From the NCBI RefSeq assembly GCF_000374025.1, contig NZ_KB893181.1, positions 125,919 to 189,918 of the forward strand: a DNA stretch of 64,000 bases. Direction: 5' to 3'. This document shows, piece by piece, positions 1 to 8,114 of this stretch. Under the pieces are notes generated by a model. It did no database searches and was not told the DNA's origin. It saw nothing but the letters and a program-made list of their open reading frames with translations. The position numbers and the translations under genes are program-made. Position 1 is the stretch's first letter; every line of letters starts with the position of its first letter. The stretch is from Spirosoma panaciterrae DSM 21099. GTDB taxonomy: Bacteria > Bacteroidota > Bacteroidia > Cytophagales > Spirosomataceae.

Positions 1-3
1 ACA

Positions 4-603
4 TCATCTTGAGTAAAGGTTTTTATCATAACTCGGCGAACGTTTGCTCAGTTGTTTGCGCAGATTGATCAGCGCATAACGCATACGTCCCAATGCCGTG
101 TTAATACTGACGCCGGTTGCATCGGCAATCTCCTGGAAACTCATTTCCTCGTAGTGCCGCATGATAAGCACCTGTCGTTGTTGTTCGGGCAATCGCTGAA
201 TCAACTCGCGCAAATGCTCGTGTGTTTCCTGGCGAATCTGCATGGATTCTACGGAATCTTCTGCAAATTCAAGCGTGTTAAACACACTGCTTCCGTCTTC
301 AAACACCACACTGGGGTAGCGTTTATCTTTTCGGAAATAGTCAATGGCCAAGTTGTGAGCAATTCGAATAATCCAGGGTAGAAATTTTCCCTCCTCGTTG
401 TATCTACCTGATTTGAGCGTGTCCACGGCCTTGATGAACGTGTCCTGCATCAAATCTTCTGCTATGTACTGATCTTTTACGATCAGGTAAATAGTGGTGT
501 AAATCTTCGATTTGTGCCGTTGCACTAATTTGGCAAAGGCTTTTTCATTACCACGGATATACAGGGAAATCAACTCACTGTCGTTTACCTGGGCTTTTTC
601 CAT
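4..603 (-). CDS. ECF-type RNA polymerase sigma-70 factor
   Basis: A 199-residue sigma factor with the two-domain ECF layout. Region 2 spans about residues 20-95, including the DLMQDTFIKAV stretch that contacts core polymerase and the WIIRIAHNLAIDYFRK stretch that melts the -10 element. Region 4 spans about residues 128-185, with LPEQQRQVLIMRHYEEMSF followed by a helix-turn-helix (IADATGVSINTALGRMRYAL). It should direct polymerase to a specific promoter set. No anti-sigma gene is visible; the gene's downstream side lies outside the window. The ATG at 603 begins MEKAQVND, the usual place for such a factor to begin. Upstream is a long AT-rich gap. The family call is secure; the regulon is unknown. 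Confidence 0.93.
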   Translation of the reverse strand: MEKAQVNDSELISLYIRGNEKAFAKLVQRHKSKIYTTIYLIVKDQYIAEDLMQDTFIKAVDTLKSGRYNEEGKFLPWIIRIAHNLAIDYFRKDKRYPSVVFEDGSSVFNTLEFAEDSVESMQIRQETHEHLRELIQRLPEQQRQVLIMRHYEEMSFQEIADATGVSINTALGRMRYALINLRKQLSKRSPSYDKNLYSR

Positions 604-1196
604 TTTCAGTAAGACAATTAGGTAACGTAGAGTTGTGTTCCGATAGTGTATGGAGGGGTTATGTTTTTTGAAATATTTCCGTGATCCAGCCTTGAAGATA
701 CTAAAAAATTGCGCTTAAATCCAAATAAATCTTACAAAAAATCTGCCAAAAGGGATCAATTCTCCGAAAACTTCTATTTCTCGCCAGAAAAAATACCGTG
801 AGTTCTAATTTTGACCAAATATAGCTTATTCGGAGAAATAATTGTACTTACGTTTGATGGCTTATCTATAGATTCAATTTTAGTACCAGTCGTTTAAAAC
901 AGGATTAAAATTTTTTCAATGCAACATTAACAAAAACTTTTAAGTCAGCGATGAATAGTCAGTAAAATTATTCGGTAATGAGCGATTAGAATCTAGTATA
1001 ACGATTTTCGGCATCTACTCGATAGGAAAACAAATCGGGATTTTGTATCTATTTTACCTGGTTTAGTTATATGTAGTCACTTTGCCTCTATACGTTAAGC
1101 GAAATTGATTGTATCCGTAGTCAATAGCTTGATTTACTGCACTAAATTATTACTTTCGTACTTGTATCAGCTTAATGTTGAGGTTGATAAACATCT
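604..1196. other. AT-rich intergenic region between divergent genes
   Basis: About 590 bases separate the sigma factor from the histidine kinase, which diverge from here. I see no open frame with plausible coding character, no RNA gene and no strong hairpin. The composition is markedly AT-rich with many A and T runs. The only recognisable signal is the promoter-like pair close to the kinase start, listed separately. The length is unusual for this gene-dense window and may hold control sites for both genes. Confidence 0.6.
1129..1158 (+). promoter_or_regulatory. Putative Bacteroidota-type promoter of the histidine kinase gene
   Basis: TTG at 1129-1131 is followed after 19 nt by TACTTTCG at 1151-1158, which matches the Bacteroidota -7 consensus TAnnTTTG at seven of eight positions. 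Transcription would start near 1165, leaving a leader of about 30 nt before the ATG at 1197. This is a consensus match only. Confidence 0.45.
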
Positions 1197-3377
1197 ATGA
1201 GATCAGTTTGGATTGGAATGGCAATACTTAGCTGGTGTATCACCTGCTTTGCTCAAACATTTCCCAAACTGCCGGAACTGAACTTTGACCGGCGGAGCGA
1301 TGCTGCCTACATGGATAGTTTGCTGACGCTGGGTCGGAGCCATCGACAGATGGCAGCCCGTTTGCCACGAGGTCGGATCAACGACACACTACGCCTGGAA
1401 GGACTGCGGTATATGGCCCTGGTTTTCAAGCAAATGCGTGGCCCTCAGCGAGACAGTAGCTACTGGTATGCTAAACAGCTGGAAGAACAGGCTCTCCTGC
1501 TTCATAATAATCTGTATGCGGTTCGGGCCATGATGCTGCAGGAGTATCACCTCAGGATTGTGAAAGGCGATTACCCACTGGCTCTTCAAATCAATCAGCG
1601 AGCATCCGAACTGTGCACCAAATTACCTCGCGAAAGCTCTCCCCGCTGGCAGGTGCAGATGAACATGGGCGATATTTACATGTTGCTCAAAGAATATGAT
1701 AAGGCTTTAAGCAGTTACCAGCTTTCACAAACCTTGCTGGGCTATAATACGTCGGTGCCTCCTAAAAACCGGAAATTACTTACGAGTCAGGCTATAACCC
1801 AGATTGGCGAGATTTATGAAATTCGGGGACAGTACGAGCAGGCACGCCAGCAATATGAACTGAGTCGACAAATTGCTCTGGATACCCATTCGCAGATCAA
1901 TGCCGCTTATGCTGGTGAGCGGCTCGGTGATTTTTATATCAGCCGCCAACAGCCCGAACAGGCTATTCATGTGTTCGAAGAGGCTTTGGCCGTCTGGACC
2001 CAGTTAAAAGACGTTCCCGGACAGGCATCGGTTTGGGCACGGCTCTCAGAATGTTATACTTTGATCAGACAGCCTAAACGAGCGATTGAATTTGGTGAAA
2101 AAGCAGTGACTGTAGCACGGGATGCGGGCTATACGCGAATTCGGCAAATGGCTACGCAGTCGTTGTATCGGGCTTATCGTCAGGCCAATCAGCCAGCACA
2201 GGCATTAAGTATGTATGAAGAGTTCAGCTTACTGCGGGATAGCCTGACCAACCTGAAACGTATAGAGGAATTGTCGGCTGTTCAGAAAAAGTACGACGTC
2301 AACCAGGTGCGGATTGCGGCCGAAAAAGAACGATTTATTCAGCAGCAGCAGTTACTGAATGTTCGTCGACAGGCCGAGTTGGATCGGGTGCGGGCTGAGT
2401 CGGAGCGGGAGCAGCTTGAAAGCGAAACCCGGATGAACCACCTGAAGCAATGGGTCGAAACGGAACGCCTGCGGGCCGAATCGCAGAAGAGCCGACTGGA
2501 GCAACGCGCCCATATTGACAAGCTCAGTCATGATATTGAGCAGGCTAATTTAATGCGCATCATTCTGGTTGGGGGCGTAACCATGCTCATGGGGTTTGTT
2601 ATTTTGTACTACCGGAAAAATCGTCTGATTCATCGCCAGAAGCAGGAAATCGAAGCACTGAACCACGATCTGGAAGATAAAGTACTGGCCAGAACCGTTG
2701 AATTAAAACTGGCCAACGATCAGTTGCGGGCCAAAAACCGGGAGATCGAAGAGGCTTTGCTTCGGGGCCAGACGCTTGAGCGTAAGCGTATGGCTGCCGA
2801 CCTGCACGACAGTCTGGGTGGTTTGCTGGCGGCTATTAAAACGAGTCTGTCGGCCCTGAATCCAGCTAAAATGTCGGACCGGGAGCAGCAGATTTACCAT
2901 AATCTGCTGAACATGAGCAAGGAGGCTTTCGCCGAAATTCGCTATCTGTCGCATAACCTTCAACCCGACGAACTGGAGAAGCAAGGGCTTTCGCAGGCAT
3001 TGACCCGGCTGGTAACCAAACTTAATCTGACGCAGAAGATTACCTTCCGATTAGAGGCTGCTGAACTCCCTCGACTGGACAAAACGGCCGAGTTTAACCT
3101 CTATTCGATTTGTATCGAACTTTGTAGCAATATACTGCGGCATTCCGAAGCGTCTGAAGCCGATATTTTGTTTCGACGGTTCAACAACGAGTTGAATATG
3201 ATCGTGAAAGACAATGGCTGTGGCATGAACCCTGCCGATGCTACCGGTATGGGGCTACACAATATCCAGGCTCGTATGGATTTGATCAGGGGGCGTTACG
3301 AAGTGCATTCTGGCCCCAAAGAAGGAACTACCTTTATCTTTATTCTGCCCGTATCGACCAACCTGACAACCGCTTAG
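1197..3377 (+). CDS. TPR-containing membrane sensor histidine kinase (HisKA_3 type)
   Basis: A 726-residue sensor kinase. It opens with a signal peptide (MRSVWIGMAILSWCITCFAQ), so the sensor part is probably periplasmic. Residues about 100-340 are tetratricopeptide-like repeats, followed by a long Glu/Arg/Gln-rich coiled coil (about 355-445). One transmembrane helix lies at about 452-472, then a second coiled coil. The dimerisation/phosphoacceptor region has MAADLHDSLGG with His537. The ATPase domain shows LCSNILRHSEA (N box), VKDNGCGM and GMGLHNIQARM. This is the NarL-partner class of kinases, but no response regulator gene is adjacent, so the kinase may be an orphan or have a distant partner. 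TPR-HisKA_3 kinases are common in Cytophagales. The signal sensed is unknown. Confidence 0.92.
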   Translation: MRSVWIGMAILSWCITCFAQTFPKLPELNFDRRSDAAYMDSLLTLGRSHRQMAARLPRGRINDTLRLEGLRYMALVFKQMRGPQRDSSYWYAKQLEEQALLLHNNLYAVRAMMLQEYHLRIVKGDYPLALQINQRASELCTKLPRESSPRWQVQMNMGDIYMLLKEYDKALSSYQLSQTLLGYNTSVPPKNRKLLTSQAITQIGEIYEIRGQYEQARQQYELSRQIALDTHSQINAAYAGERLGDFYISRQQPEQAIHVFEEALAVWTQLKDVPGQASVWARLSECYTLIRQPKRAIEFGEKAVTVARDAGYTRIRQMATQSLYRAYRQANQPAQALSMYEEFSLLRDSLTNLKRIEELSAVQKKYDVNQVRIAAEKERFIQQQQLLNVRRQAELDRVRAESEREQLESETRMNHLKQWVETERLRAESQKSRLEQRAHIDKLSHDIEQANLMRIILVGGVTMLMGFVILYYRKNRLIHRQKQEIEALNHDLEDKVLARTVELKLANDQLRAKNREIEEALLRGQTLERKRMAADLHDSLGGLLAAIKTSLSALNPAKMSDREQQIYHNLLNMSKEAFAEIRYLSHNLQPDELEKQGLSQALTRLVTKLNLTQKITFRLEAAELPRLDKTAEFNLYSICIELCSNILRHSEASEADILFRRFNNELNMIVKDNGCGMNPADATGMGLHNIQARMDLIRGRYEVHSGPKEGTTFIFILPVSTNLTTA

Positions 3378-3378
3378 G

Positions 3379-3957
3379 TTATTGGACGCGCCCATCAACC
3401 AGAAAGCTGTTTTTGTCGAAATACGGCAGTTTCTGATAGCCCGACAGCGTGTAATGCTGTACACGCCATTGCCCGCCTTTCGGTCCACTTTCCAGCAAAA
3501 GCGTACGTTCGGATGAATACAATGGGTTGCTGGTTTGTAGAACAGCAGCAATTCGACGAGGCTGACGGGTTACGGAGTCAAGCTGGACGCTGAGTGACCG
3601 GACCGAAAGATGATCTTCTGGATTCTTTAACGTATACTGGTAGGTAAGCGAATCGGGGCGCACAATCTGGTAGCTGGTTCGTAAGGCTGGTTTATTGATA
3701 TCGGCCTGCGCAAATAATTCCAGCTCGCGCTCCCAGTTAATAGCGCGGGTCGACTCCTGGTTACGTTTTTCGTTGATGGCAACCGATTTGGTCACAATCG
3801 GTTTCTGGTCTGAGAGTTCAGTAATCTGACGTTTCACAAAACCTAACACATCATAATAAACGGCTGGCTGATTCTGTTGGGTGGAGTCGGTACAACTGCT
3901 GATTATCAGCAAAACAAGAATCGAAATTGATAAAACGAAGCGCATAAAACAGAACAC
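3379..3957 (-). CDS. Small secreted lipoprotein of unknown function
   Basis: A 192-residue protein with a lipoprotein signal peptide: a hydrophobic stretch ending LLIISSC with Cys22 as the likely lipidated residue. The mature part has no motif I recognise; it alternates short charged and beta-prone segments and could be a small lipocalin-like or DUF-type beta domain. The gene converges on the histidine kinase with one base between the stop codons, so the two transcripts run into each other. The ATG at 3957 is used here; a second in-frame ATG at 3945 gives an equally good signal peptide. Real gene likely, function unknown. Confidence 0.75.
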   Translation of the reverse strand: MFCFMRFVLSISILVLLIISSCTDSTQQNQPAVYYDVLGFVKRQITELSDQKPIVTKSVAINEKRNQESTRAINWERELELFAQADINKPALRTSYQIVRPDSLTYQYTLKNPEDHLSVRSLSVQLDSVTRQPRRIAAVLQTSNPLYSSERTLLLESGPKGGQWRVQHYTLSGYQKLPYFDKNSFLVDGRVQ

Positions 3958-4083
3958 AGTAGCCCCAAACAGGAAGGGCTTTATGAAACCACCAACACGA
4001 ATTTTTGCAAATCGGTTTGGGTAATCAAATTCTGAACCAAATTTGCATTCATAATGCTATATATTAGATAGGTTTCGAGTTTC

Positions 4084-4155
4084 AAGTTTCAGTTTTCAGA
4101 CCTTCACCCGAAGGAGACTGAAAAGCTGGAATTTGGCAATAAGAGCCTGAAACTT
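4084..4155. repeat. Nested inverted repeat upstream of lpdA
   Basis: Three nested pairs of complementary arms are visible: AAGTTTCAG (4084-4092) with CTGAAACTT (4147-4155), TTTTCAG (4093-4099) with CTGAAAA (4118-4124), and CCTTC (4101-4105) with GAAGG (4110-4114). Together they could fold a branched or interrupted hairpin ending 16 nt before the lpdA start. It may be a leader structure or a palindromic repeat copy. No T-run follows, so it is not a standard terminator. Confidence 0.5.
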
Positions 4156-4170
4156 AAGAACAACTGTTTC

Positions 4171-5571
4171 ATGGAATACGATGTTATTATGATCGGTTCG
4201 GGGCCTGGTGGGTATACCGGCGCCATTCGTTGTGCACAACTGGGCCTGAAAACTGCCATTATCGAAAAATACCCCGCACTGGGCGGTACCTGCCTGAATG
4301 TTGGCTGCATTCCTTCGAAGGCGCTACTCGATTCGACGGAGCATTATTACAATGCTGCTCACACCTTTGCCGAACATGGCATCAAGCTGGAACACTTGCA
4401 GGTCGATCTGGCCCAGATGATTGCCCGGAAAGCAAGCGTTGTGGATCAAACGACCAAGGGTATTACGTATCTGATGAAGAAAAACAAAATCGACGAGTAC
4501 CATGGCGTCGGTTCGTTTGTTGACCCCCATACCATCAAAATTACCAAGACCGACGGGTCTGAACAGACCATTACAGGTAAGAATATCATCATTGCAACGG
4601 GCTCGAAACCATCGTCGTTTCCGTCGATGCCTATCGACAAAAAACGGGTAATCACATCGACCGAAGCCCTTACACTTAAGGAAATTCCTAAACACCTTAT
4701 CGTCATTGGCGCAGGCGTCATTGGGGCCGAACTGGGTTCGGTCTATGCGCGTATTGGGGCGAAGGTCTCATTTGTTGAGTTTTTCGACTCGATGATTCCG
4801 ACCATGGACAAAACGATGGGTAAGGAGTTACAAAAAGTTATCAAGAAACTAGGTGCCGATTTTTACTTCAGTCACAAAGTCACAAAAGTTGAGAACAAAG
4901 GGGATGAGGTAGTGGTGAGTATGGATACGCCCAAAGGTGAACAAACCACCCTTACCGGCGACTATTGTCTCGTGTCGGTTGGCCGTCGTCCGTATACCGA
5001 GGGATTGAATCTGGAAGCGGCTGGTCTGAAAACTGACGAGCGTGGCCGGATTGAGGTCGATGAACACTTACGCACGAGCGTTCCGCATATCTACGCCCTG
5101 GGCGATGTCATTCGGGGCGCTATGCTGGCGCATAAAGCCGAAGAGGAAGGTACGTTCATTGCTGAGACTATCGTGGGTCAAAAGCCACACATCCATTATC
5201 GACTGATTCCAGGTGTCGTATATACGTGGCCCGAAGTGGCTTCGGTAGGTTATACGGAAGAGGAAGTTAAGAAAGAAGGTATACCGTATAAAGTAGGCTC
5301 GTTTCCATTCAAAGCGCTGGGTCGGGCACGAGCCAGTATGGATGTTGATGGACTGGTAAAAGTGCTGGCCCATAAAGATACCGACGAGATTCTGGGTGTT
5401 CACATGATTGGCGCTCGTGCAGCCGATATGATTGCCGAAGCCGTTACGGCGATGGAATTTCGGGCATCGGCCGAGGATGTCTCCCGTATGTCGCACGCTC
5501 ACCCGACTTATACCGAAGCGTTTAAAGAAGCCTGCTTGGCGGCTACCGATAACCGGGCCATTAATATTTAG
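4171..5571 (+). CDS. lpdA: Dihydrolipoyl dehydrogenase (E3)
   Basis: A 466-residue FAD flavoprotein that reoxidises dihydrolipoamide in the 2-oxoacid dehydrogenase complexes and glycine cleavage system, passing electrons to NAD. It shows the FAD-binding MIGSGPGGYTGA near the start, the redox disulfide in GGTCLNVGCIPSK (Cys41 and Cys46), the second Rossmann site VIGAGVIGAELGS, the FAD site IYALGDV and the C-terminal active-site HAHPTYTEAF (His444, Glu449). Length is normal. The ATG at 4171 gives the family's usual N-terminus. No E1 or E2 gene is adjacent, so it may serve several complexes. A clear rho-independent terminator follows. Confidence 0.97.
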   Translation: MEYDVIMIGSGPGGYTGAIRCAQLGLKTAIIEKYPALGGTCLNVGCIPSKALLDSTEHYYNAAHTFAEHGIKLEHLQVDLAQMIARKASVVDQTTKGITYLMKKNKIDEYHGVGSFVDPHTIKITKTDGSEQTITGKNIIIATGSKPSSFPSMPIDKKRVITSTEALTLKEIPKHLIVIGAGVIGAELGSVYARIGAKVSFVEFFDSMIPTMDKTMGKELQKVIKKLGADFYFSHKVTKVENKGDEVVVSMDTPKGEQTTLTGDYCLVSVGRRPYTEGLNLEAAGLKTDERGRIEVDEHLRTSVPHIYALGDVIRGAMLAHKAEEEGTFIAETIVGQKPHIHYRLIPGVVYTWPEVASVGYTEEEVKKEGIPYKVGSFPFKALGRARASMDVDGLVKVLAHKDTDEILGVHMIGARAADMIAEAVTAMEFRASAEDVSRMSHAHPTYTEAFKEACLAATDNRAINI

Positions 5572-5592
5572 GTCAGGAAGGTCCAAAATACG

Positions 5593-5627
5593 CGTCCGGT
5601 TGCCAACAGGTGGCCGGACGTTTTTTT
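5593..5627 (+). terminator. Rho-independent terminator after lpdA
   Basis: CGTCCGG (5593-5599) pairs with CCGGACG (5614-5620), with further wobble pairing inside, and is followed by seven T (5621-5627). The T-run overlaps the stop codon of the convergent nuclease gene. Confidence 0.88.
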
Positions 5628-6540
5628 AGGGCTTTCGTTTAGAGCGTAGTTTAATGACCAGTGATACGTCGACATCGGCCAGGTCGGCAATTTGGTTGTC
5701 GGCCAGGTCTGTTTTTGCCAGCAGATTTTGAATGAACTGTTTCTTCGCTTGTTCTAATCCTTTTTTTTCTCCCTTCTTCTCGCCCTGCCGTTCGGCACGT
5801 TGCAACAAAAATTCTTCCAGGCCCATTGTCTTCCTCTGGTTTGTGAGTATACTTAATTGTTCGTCAAATTTAGTCCGTAGGGTATCGGTTTGAAAACGAA
5901 CGTAATGGCGCAAAAAATCCATCAAAATCCGAATTTTGCCTTTAGGGATTTTTTTCGCAAGCAACCGTTTGGCTAAATCAAGTTTTAAGTCAAGAAGCTC
6001 TTCGCTCCCTATGCCTCGTTTCCGCCTTTGTAAGGCTAATTTAACAGTCTGAATAATAGCGCCAAAAGGATTATCTGTACGATCAAGTTCTTCATCCGGT
6101 TGATCAAGTACTTTGAAGGTATTGAATTCGTAACGCAGTTGAGTGCCTATAAATGAGCGTTCATAAACTGTAGGATGAAATCGGCGATTCGAATCAGTCA
6201 AAATTGCAAACGCAGTGATTGGTCGCTGGTATTTATCCAGAATTCGGTAGTAATACGTGAACATACGCTGAGCGAAGTCAGGATCGGTGTAGCCTTGTAC
6301 TTCTACATGAACCAGTATCCACTCCTCTCCATTTCGGGTATAGACTTTTACCAGCTTATCGACATAGCGCGGTTGAAATTCGTCTTCATCGGGAGGAAAG
6401 AGTTGTTCAAGTTCTTTATCCAGAAACTCAAAGCCGCGTTCGATGTCGAAAAGTTCATCGGCATTCGGGATAAAGAACCGTAAAAAATCGTCGAAAATAT
6501 CTTCCAGAACGGCTTTCCAAAGCGAATCGTCTCGTTGCAT
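5626..6540 (-). CDS. Rpn-family PD-(D/E)XK nuclease / putative transposase-like protein
   Basis: A 304-residue protein of the Rpn (recombination-promoting nuclease, formerly transposase_31-like) superfamily. The nuclease core is at the N-terminus: Asp61 (YVDKLVKVY), then WILVHVEVQG with Glu80 and Gln82 in the E-x-Q form of the motif, then FAQRMFTYYYRILDKY, a stretch typical of this family. The C-terminal part is helical and contains the Lys/Glu-rich GEKKGEKKGLEQAKK hinge seen in many Rpn homologues. Members tested elsewhere cut DNA and stimulate recA-independent recombination; whether this one does is unknown. These genes are often multicopy and may be mobile or selfish. The start at 6540 keeps the usual DxxWK opening. 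Confidence 0.85.
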   Translation of the reverse strand: MQRDDSLWKAVLEDIFDDFLRFFIPNADELFDIERGFEFLDKELEQLFPPDEDEFQPRYVDKLVKVYTRNGEEWILVHVEVQGYTDPDFAQRMFTYYYRILDKYQRPITAFAILTDSNRRFHPTVYERSFIGTQLRYEFNTFKVLDQPDEELDRTDNPFGAIIQTVKLALQRRKRGIGSEELLDLKLDLAKRLLAKKIPKGKIRILMDFLRHYVRFQTDTLRTKFDEQLSILTNQRKTMGLEEFLLQRAERQGEKKGEKKGLEQAKKQFIQNLLAKTDLADNQIADLADVDVSLVIKLRSKRKP

Positions 6541-6679
6541 GGATGGGAGGGGCCAGGCTATACAGATTGTACATAAGACGTCGTCCGTGTCGATTGGTTT
6601 CTGGAACGCTTACGATTTAGTATGCCGCCATCTTGTCTTTTCTGTATCTTGCCTTTTTAACCAATACAACCATAGCCGT

Positions 6680-8050
6680 ATGCGAAAAACAATTACACTT
6701 CTTCTGAGCCTGAGTCTAATCGTAAGTTATGGCTGCGCCCAGACGACTGACTCCGTTACGATTCGAAAAATTTATGATGAAGCACTCGCACGAGGTAAGT
6801 CTTATGAGTGGTTGCGTTACCTTACCAAACAGGTTGGGCCTCGATTGAGTGGCTCTACTGGGGCACAAAAGGCTGTTGACTGGACGAAACAACTAATGGA
6901 ACAGCAAGGCTTCGACCGGGTATTTTTGCAGGAGGTAATGGTACCGCACTGGGTGCGCGGGGCTAAAGAAGAGGCCTATATACAAAATGGCAAACAAAAA
7001 ATAACGGTTCCTATTGCGGCTTTGGGCGGCTCAGTGGCTACCGGCCCCAAAGGTGTAAATGCGGCTGTGATCGAGGTTAAAAGCTTCGCAGAGCTGCGAG
7101 CCATGAGCCCCGATAAGGTGAAAGGAAAGATTGTGTTCTACAATCGTCCCATGGACCCGACCAAAATCAACACCTTTGAAGCCTATGGCGGTGCCGTTGA
7201 CCAACGAGCCAATGGCGCTACCGAAGCGGCCAAATTAGGCGCTGTAGGGGCCATAGTGCGCTCAATGACCAATATTCACGACGACCTACCGCATGTAGGG
7301 GGAATGCGCTACGCAACCGGCGTTGCCCTGATTCCGACGGCCGCCATCAGTACCAATGGCGCTGACCTGCTGAGCAAACTGGTACAGGAAAACCCCAACC
7401 TGACATTTTATTTTAAGCAGAACTGCGAAACGTTGCCAGATGCCAAGTCGTACAATGTTGTTGGGGAAATCAAGGGGAGCGAAAAACCCGATGAAATAAT
7501 TGTGGTGGGTGGGCACCTGGACTCCTGGGATTTGGCCGAAGGGGCTCATGATGATGGTGCAGGCTGCGTACAGTCGATCGAAGTACTGCGTATACTAAAA
7601 ACGTTGGGTATCCGGCCGAAGCGGACGATTCGGGCCGTGATGTTCATGAACGAGGAGAACGGACTCAAGGGCGGTGTGCAGTATGCTGATCTGGCTAAGA
7701 AAAATAACGAGAATCACATTGCTGCCGTAGAGTCTGATAATGGTGGATTTACGCCACGGGGCTTTGGTATTGTTGGTTCGCCTGTTCAACGAGCGAAGGT
7801 CATGCTATGGAAACCGCTGTTGGCTCCTTATGGCTTACTGGAAATCGGGCCTGGGGGCGGTGGGGCAGATATTGGTCCCCTGGCGCAGCAAGGAACCGCG
7901 TTATTTGGTTTTAAGCCTGATTCACAGCGTTATTTTGATTATCATCATACGGCTGCCGACAAATTTGAGACGGTAAGTCAGCGCGAACTTGAGCTAGGAG
8001 CCGCTTCAATGGCAGCCCTGGTTTATCTACTCGACCAATACGGATTGTAG
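6680..8050 (+). CDS. Secreted M28-family zinc aminopeptidase
   Basis: A 456-residue secreted metallopeptidase with a PA insert and an M28 catalytic domain. It starts with a signal peptide (MRKTITLLLSLSLIVSYGCAQ). Zinc ligands and catalytic residues are recognisable in GGHLDSWDLAEGAHDDGAG, NEENGLKGG, ESDNGGF and YHHTAADKFE. The frame is open upstream to 6443, but I chose the ATG at 6680 because it starts the signal peptide and avoids overlap with the divergent nuclease gene. It probably releases N-terminal amino acids from peptides in the periplasm or outside. A second M28 peptidase lies at 50420-51913. A strong palindromic terminator follows. Confidence 0.92.
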   Translation: MRKTITLLLSLSLIVSYGCAQTTDSVTIRKIYDEALARGKSYEWLRYLTKQVGPRLSGSTGAQKAVDWTKQLMEQQGFDRVFLQEVMVPHWVRGAKEEAYIQNGKQKITVPIAALGGSVATGPKGVNAAVIEVKSFAELRAMSPDKVKGKIVFYNRPMDPTKINTFEAYGGAVDQRANGATEAAKLGAVGAIVRSMTNIHDDLPHVGGMRYATGVALIPTAAISTNGADLLSKLVQENPNLTFYFKQNCETLPDAKSYNVVGEIKGSEKPDEIIVVGGHLDSWDLAEGAHDDGAGCVQSIEVLRILKTLGIRPKRTIRAVMFMNEENGLKGGVQYADLAKKNNENHIAAVESDNGGFTPRGFGIVGSPVQRAKVMLWKPLLAPYGLLEIGPGGGGADIGPLAQQGTALFGFKPDSQRYFDYHHTAADKFETVSQRELELGAASMAALVYLLDQYGL

Positions 8051-8064
8051 ATGTACAGTATTCG

Positions 8065-8114
8065 GTTTACGGTGGGCTGATGTAGGACACTACTCACGCC
8101 AGCCCACCGTAAAC
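8065..8114. terminator. Bidirectional hairpin terminator between convergent genes
   Basis: GTTTACGGTGGGCTG (8065-8079) and CAGCCCACCGTAAAC (8100-8114) are perfect 15-base complements separated by 20 bases. The second arm ends at the stop codon of the convergent gene at 8114. Position and strength suggest it ends transcription from both sides, though T-runs are short. Confidence 0.75.

Noticed and set aside
5068..5586. 172-codon open frame antisense to lpdA
   Set aside because: It overlaps a clear dihydrolipoyl dehydrogenase with all active-site motifs; the antisense product has no features.
6443..6679. Upstream extension of the M28 peptidase frame
   Set aside because: It would overlap the divergent nuclease gene and place 79 residues before a clear signal peptide beginning at 6680.
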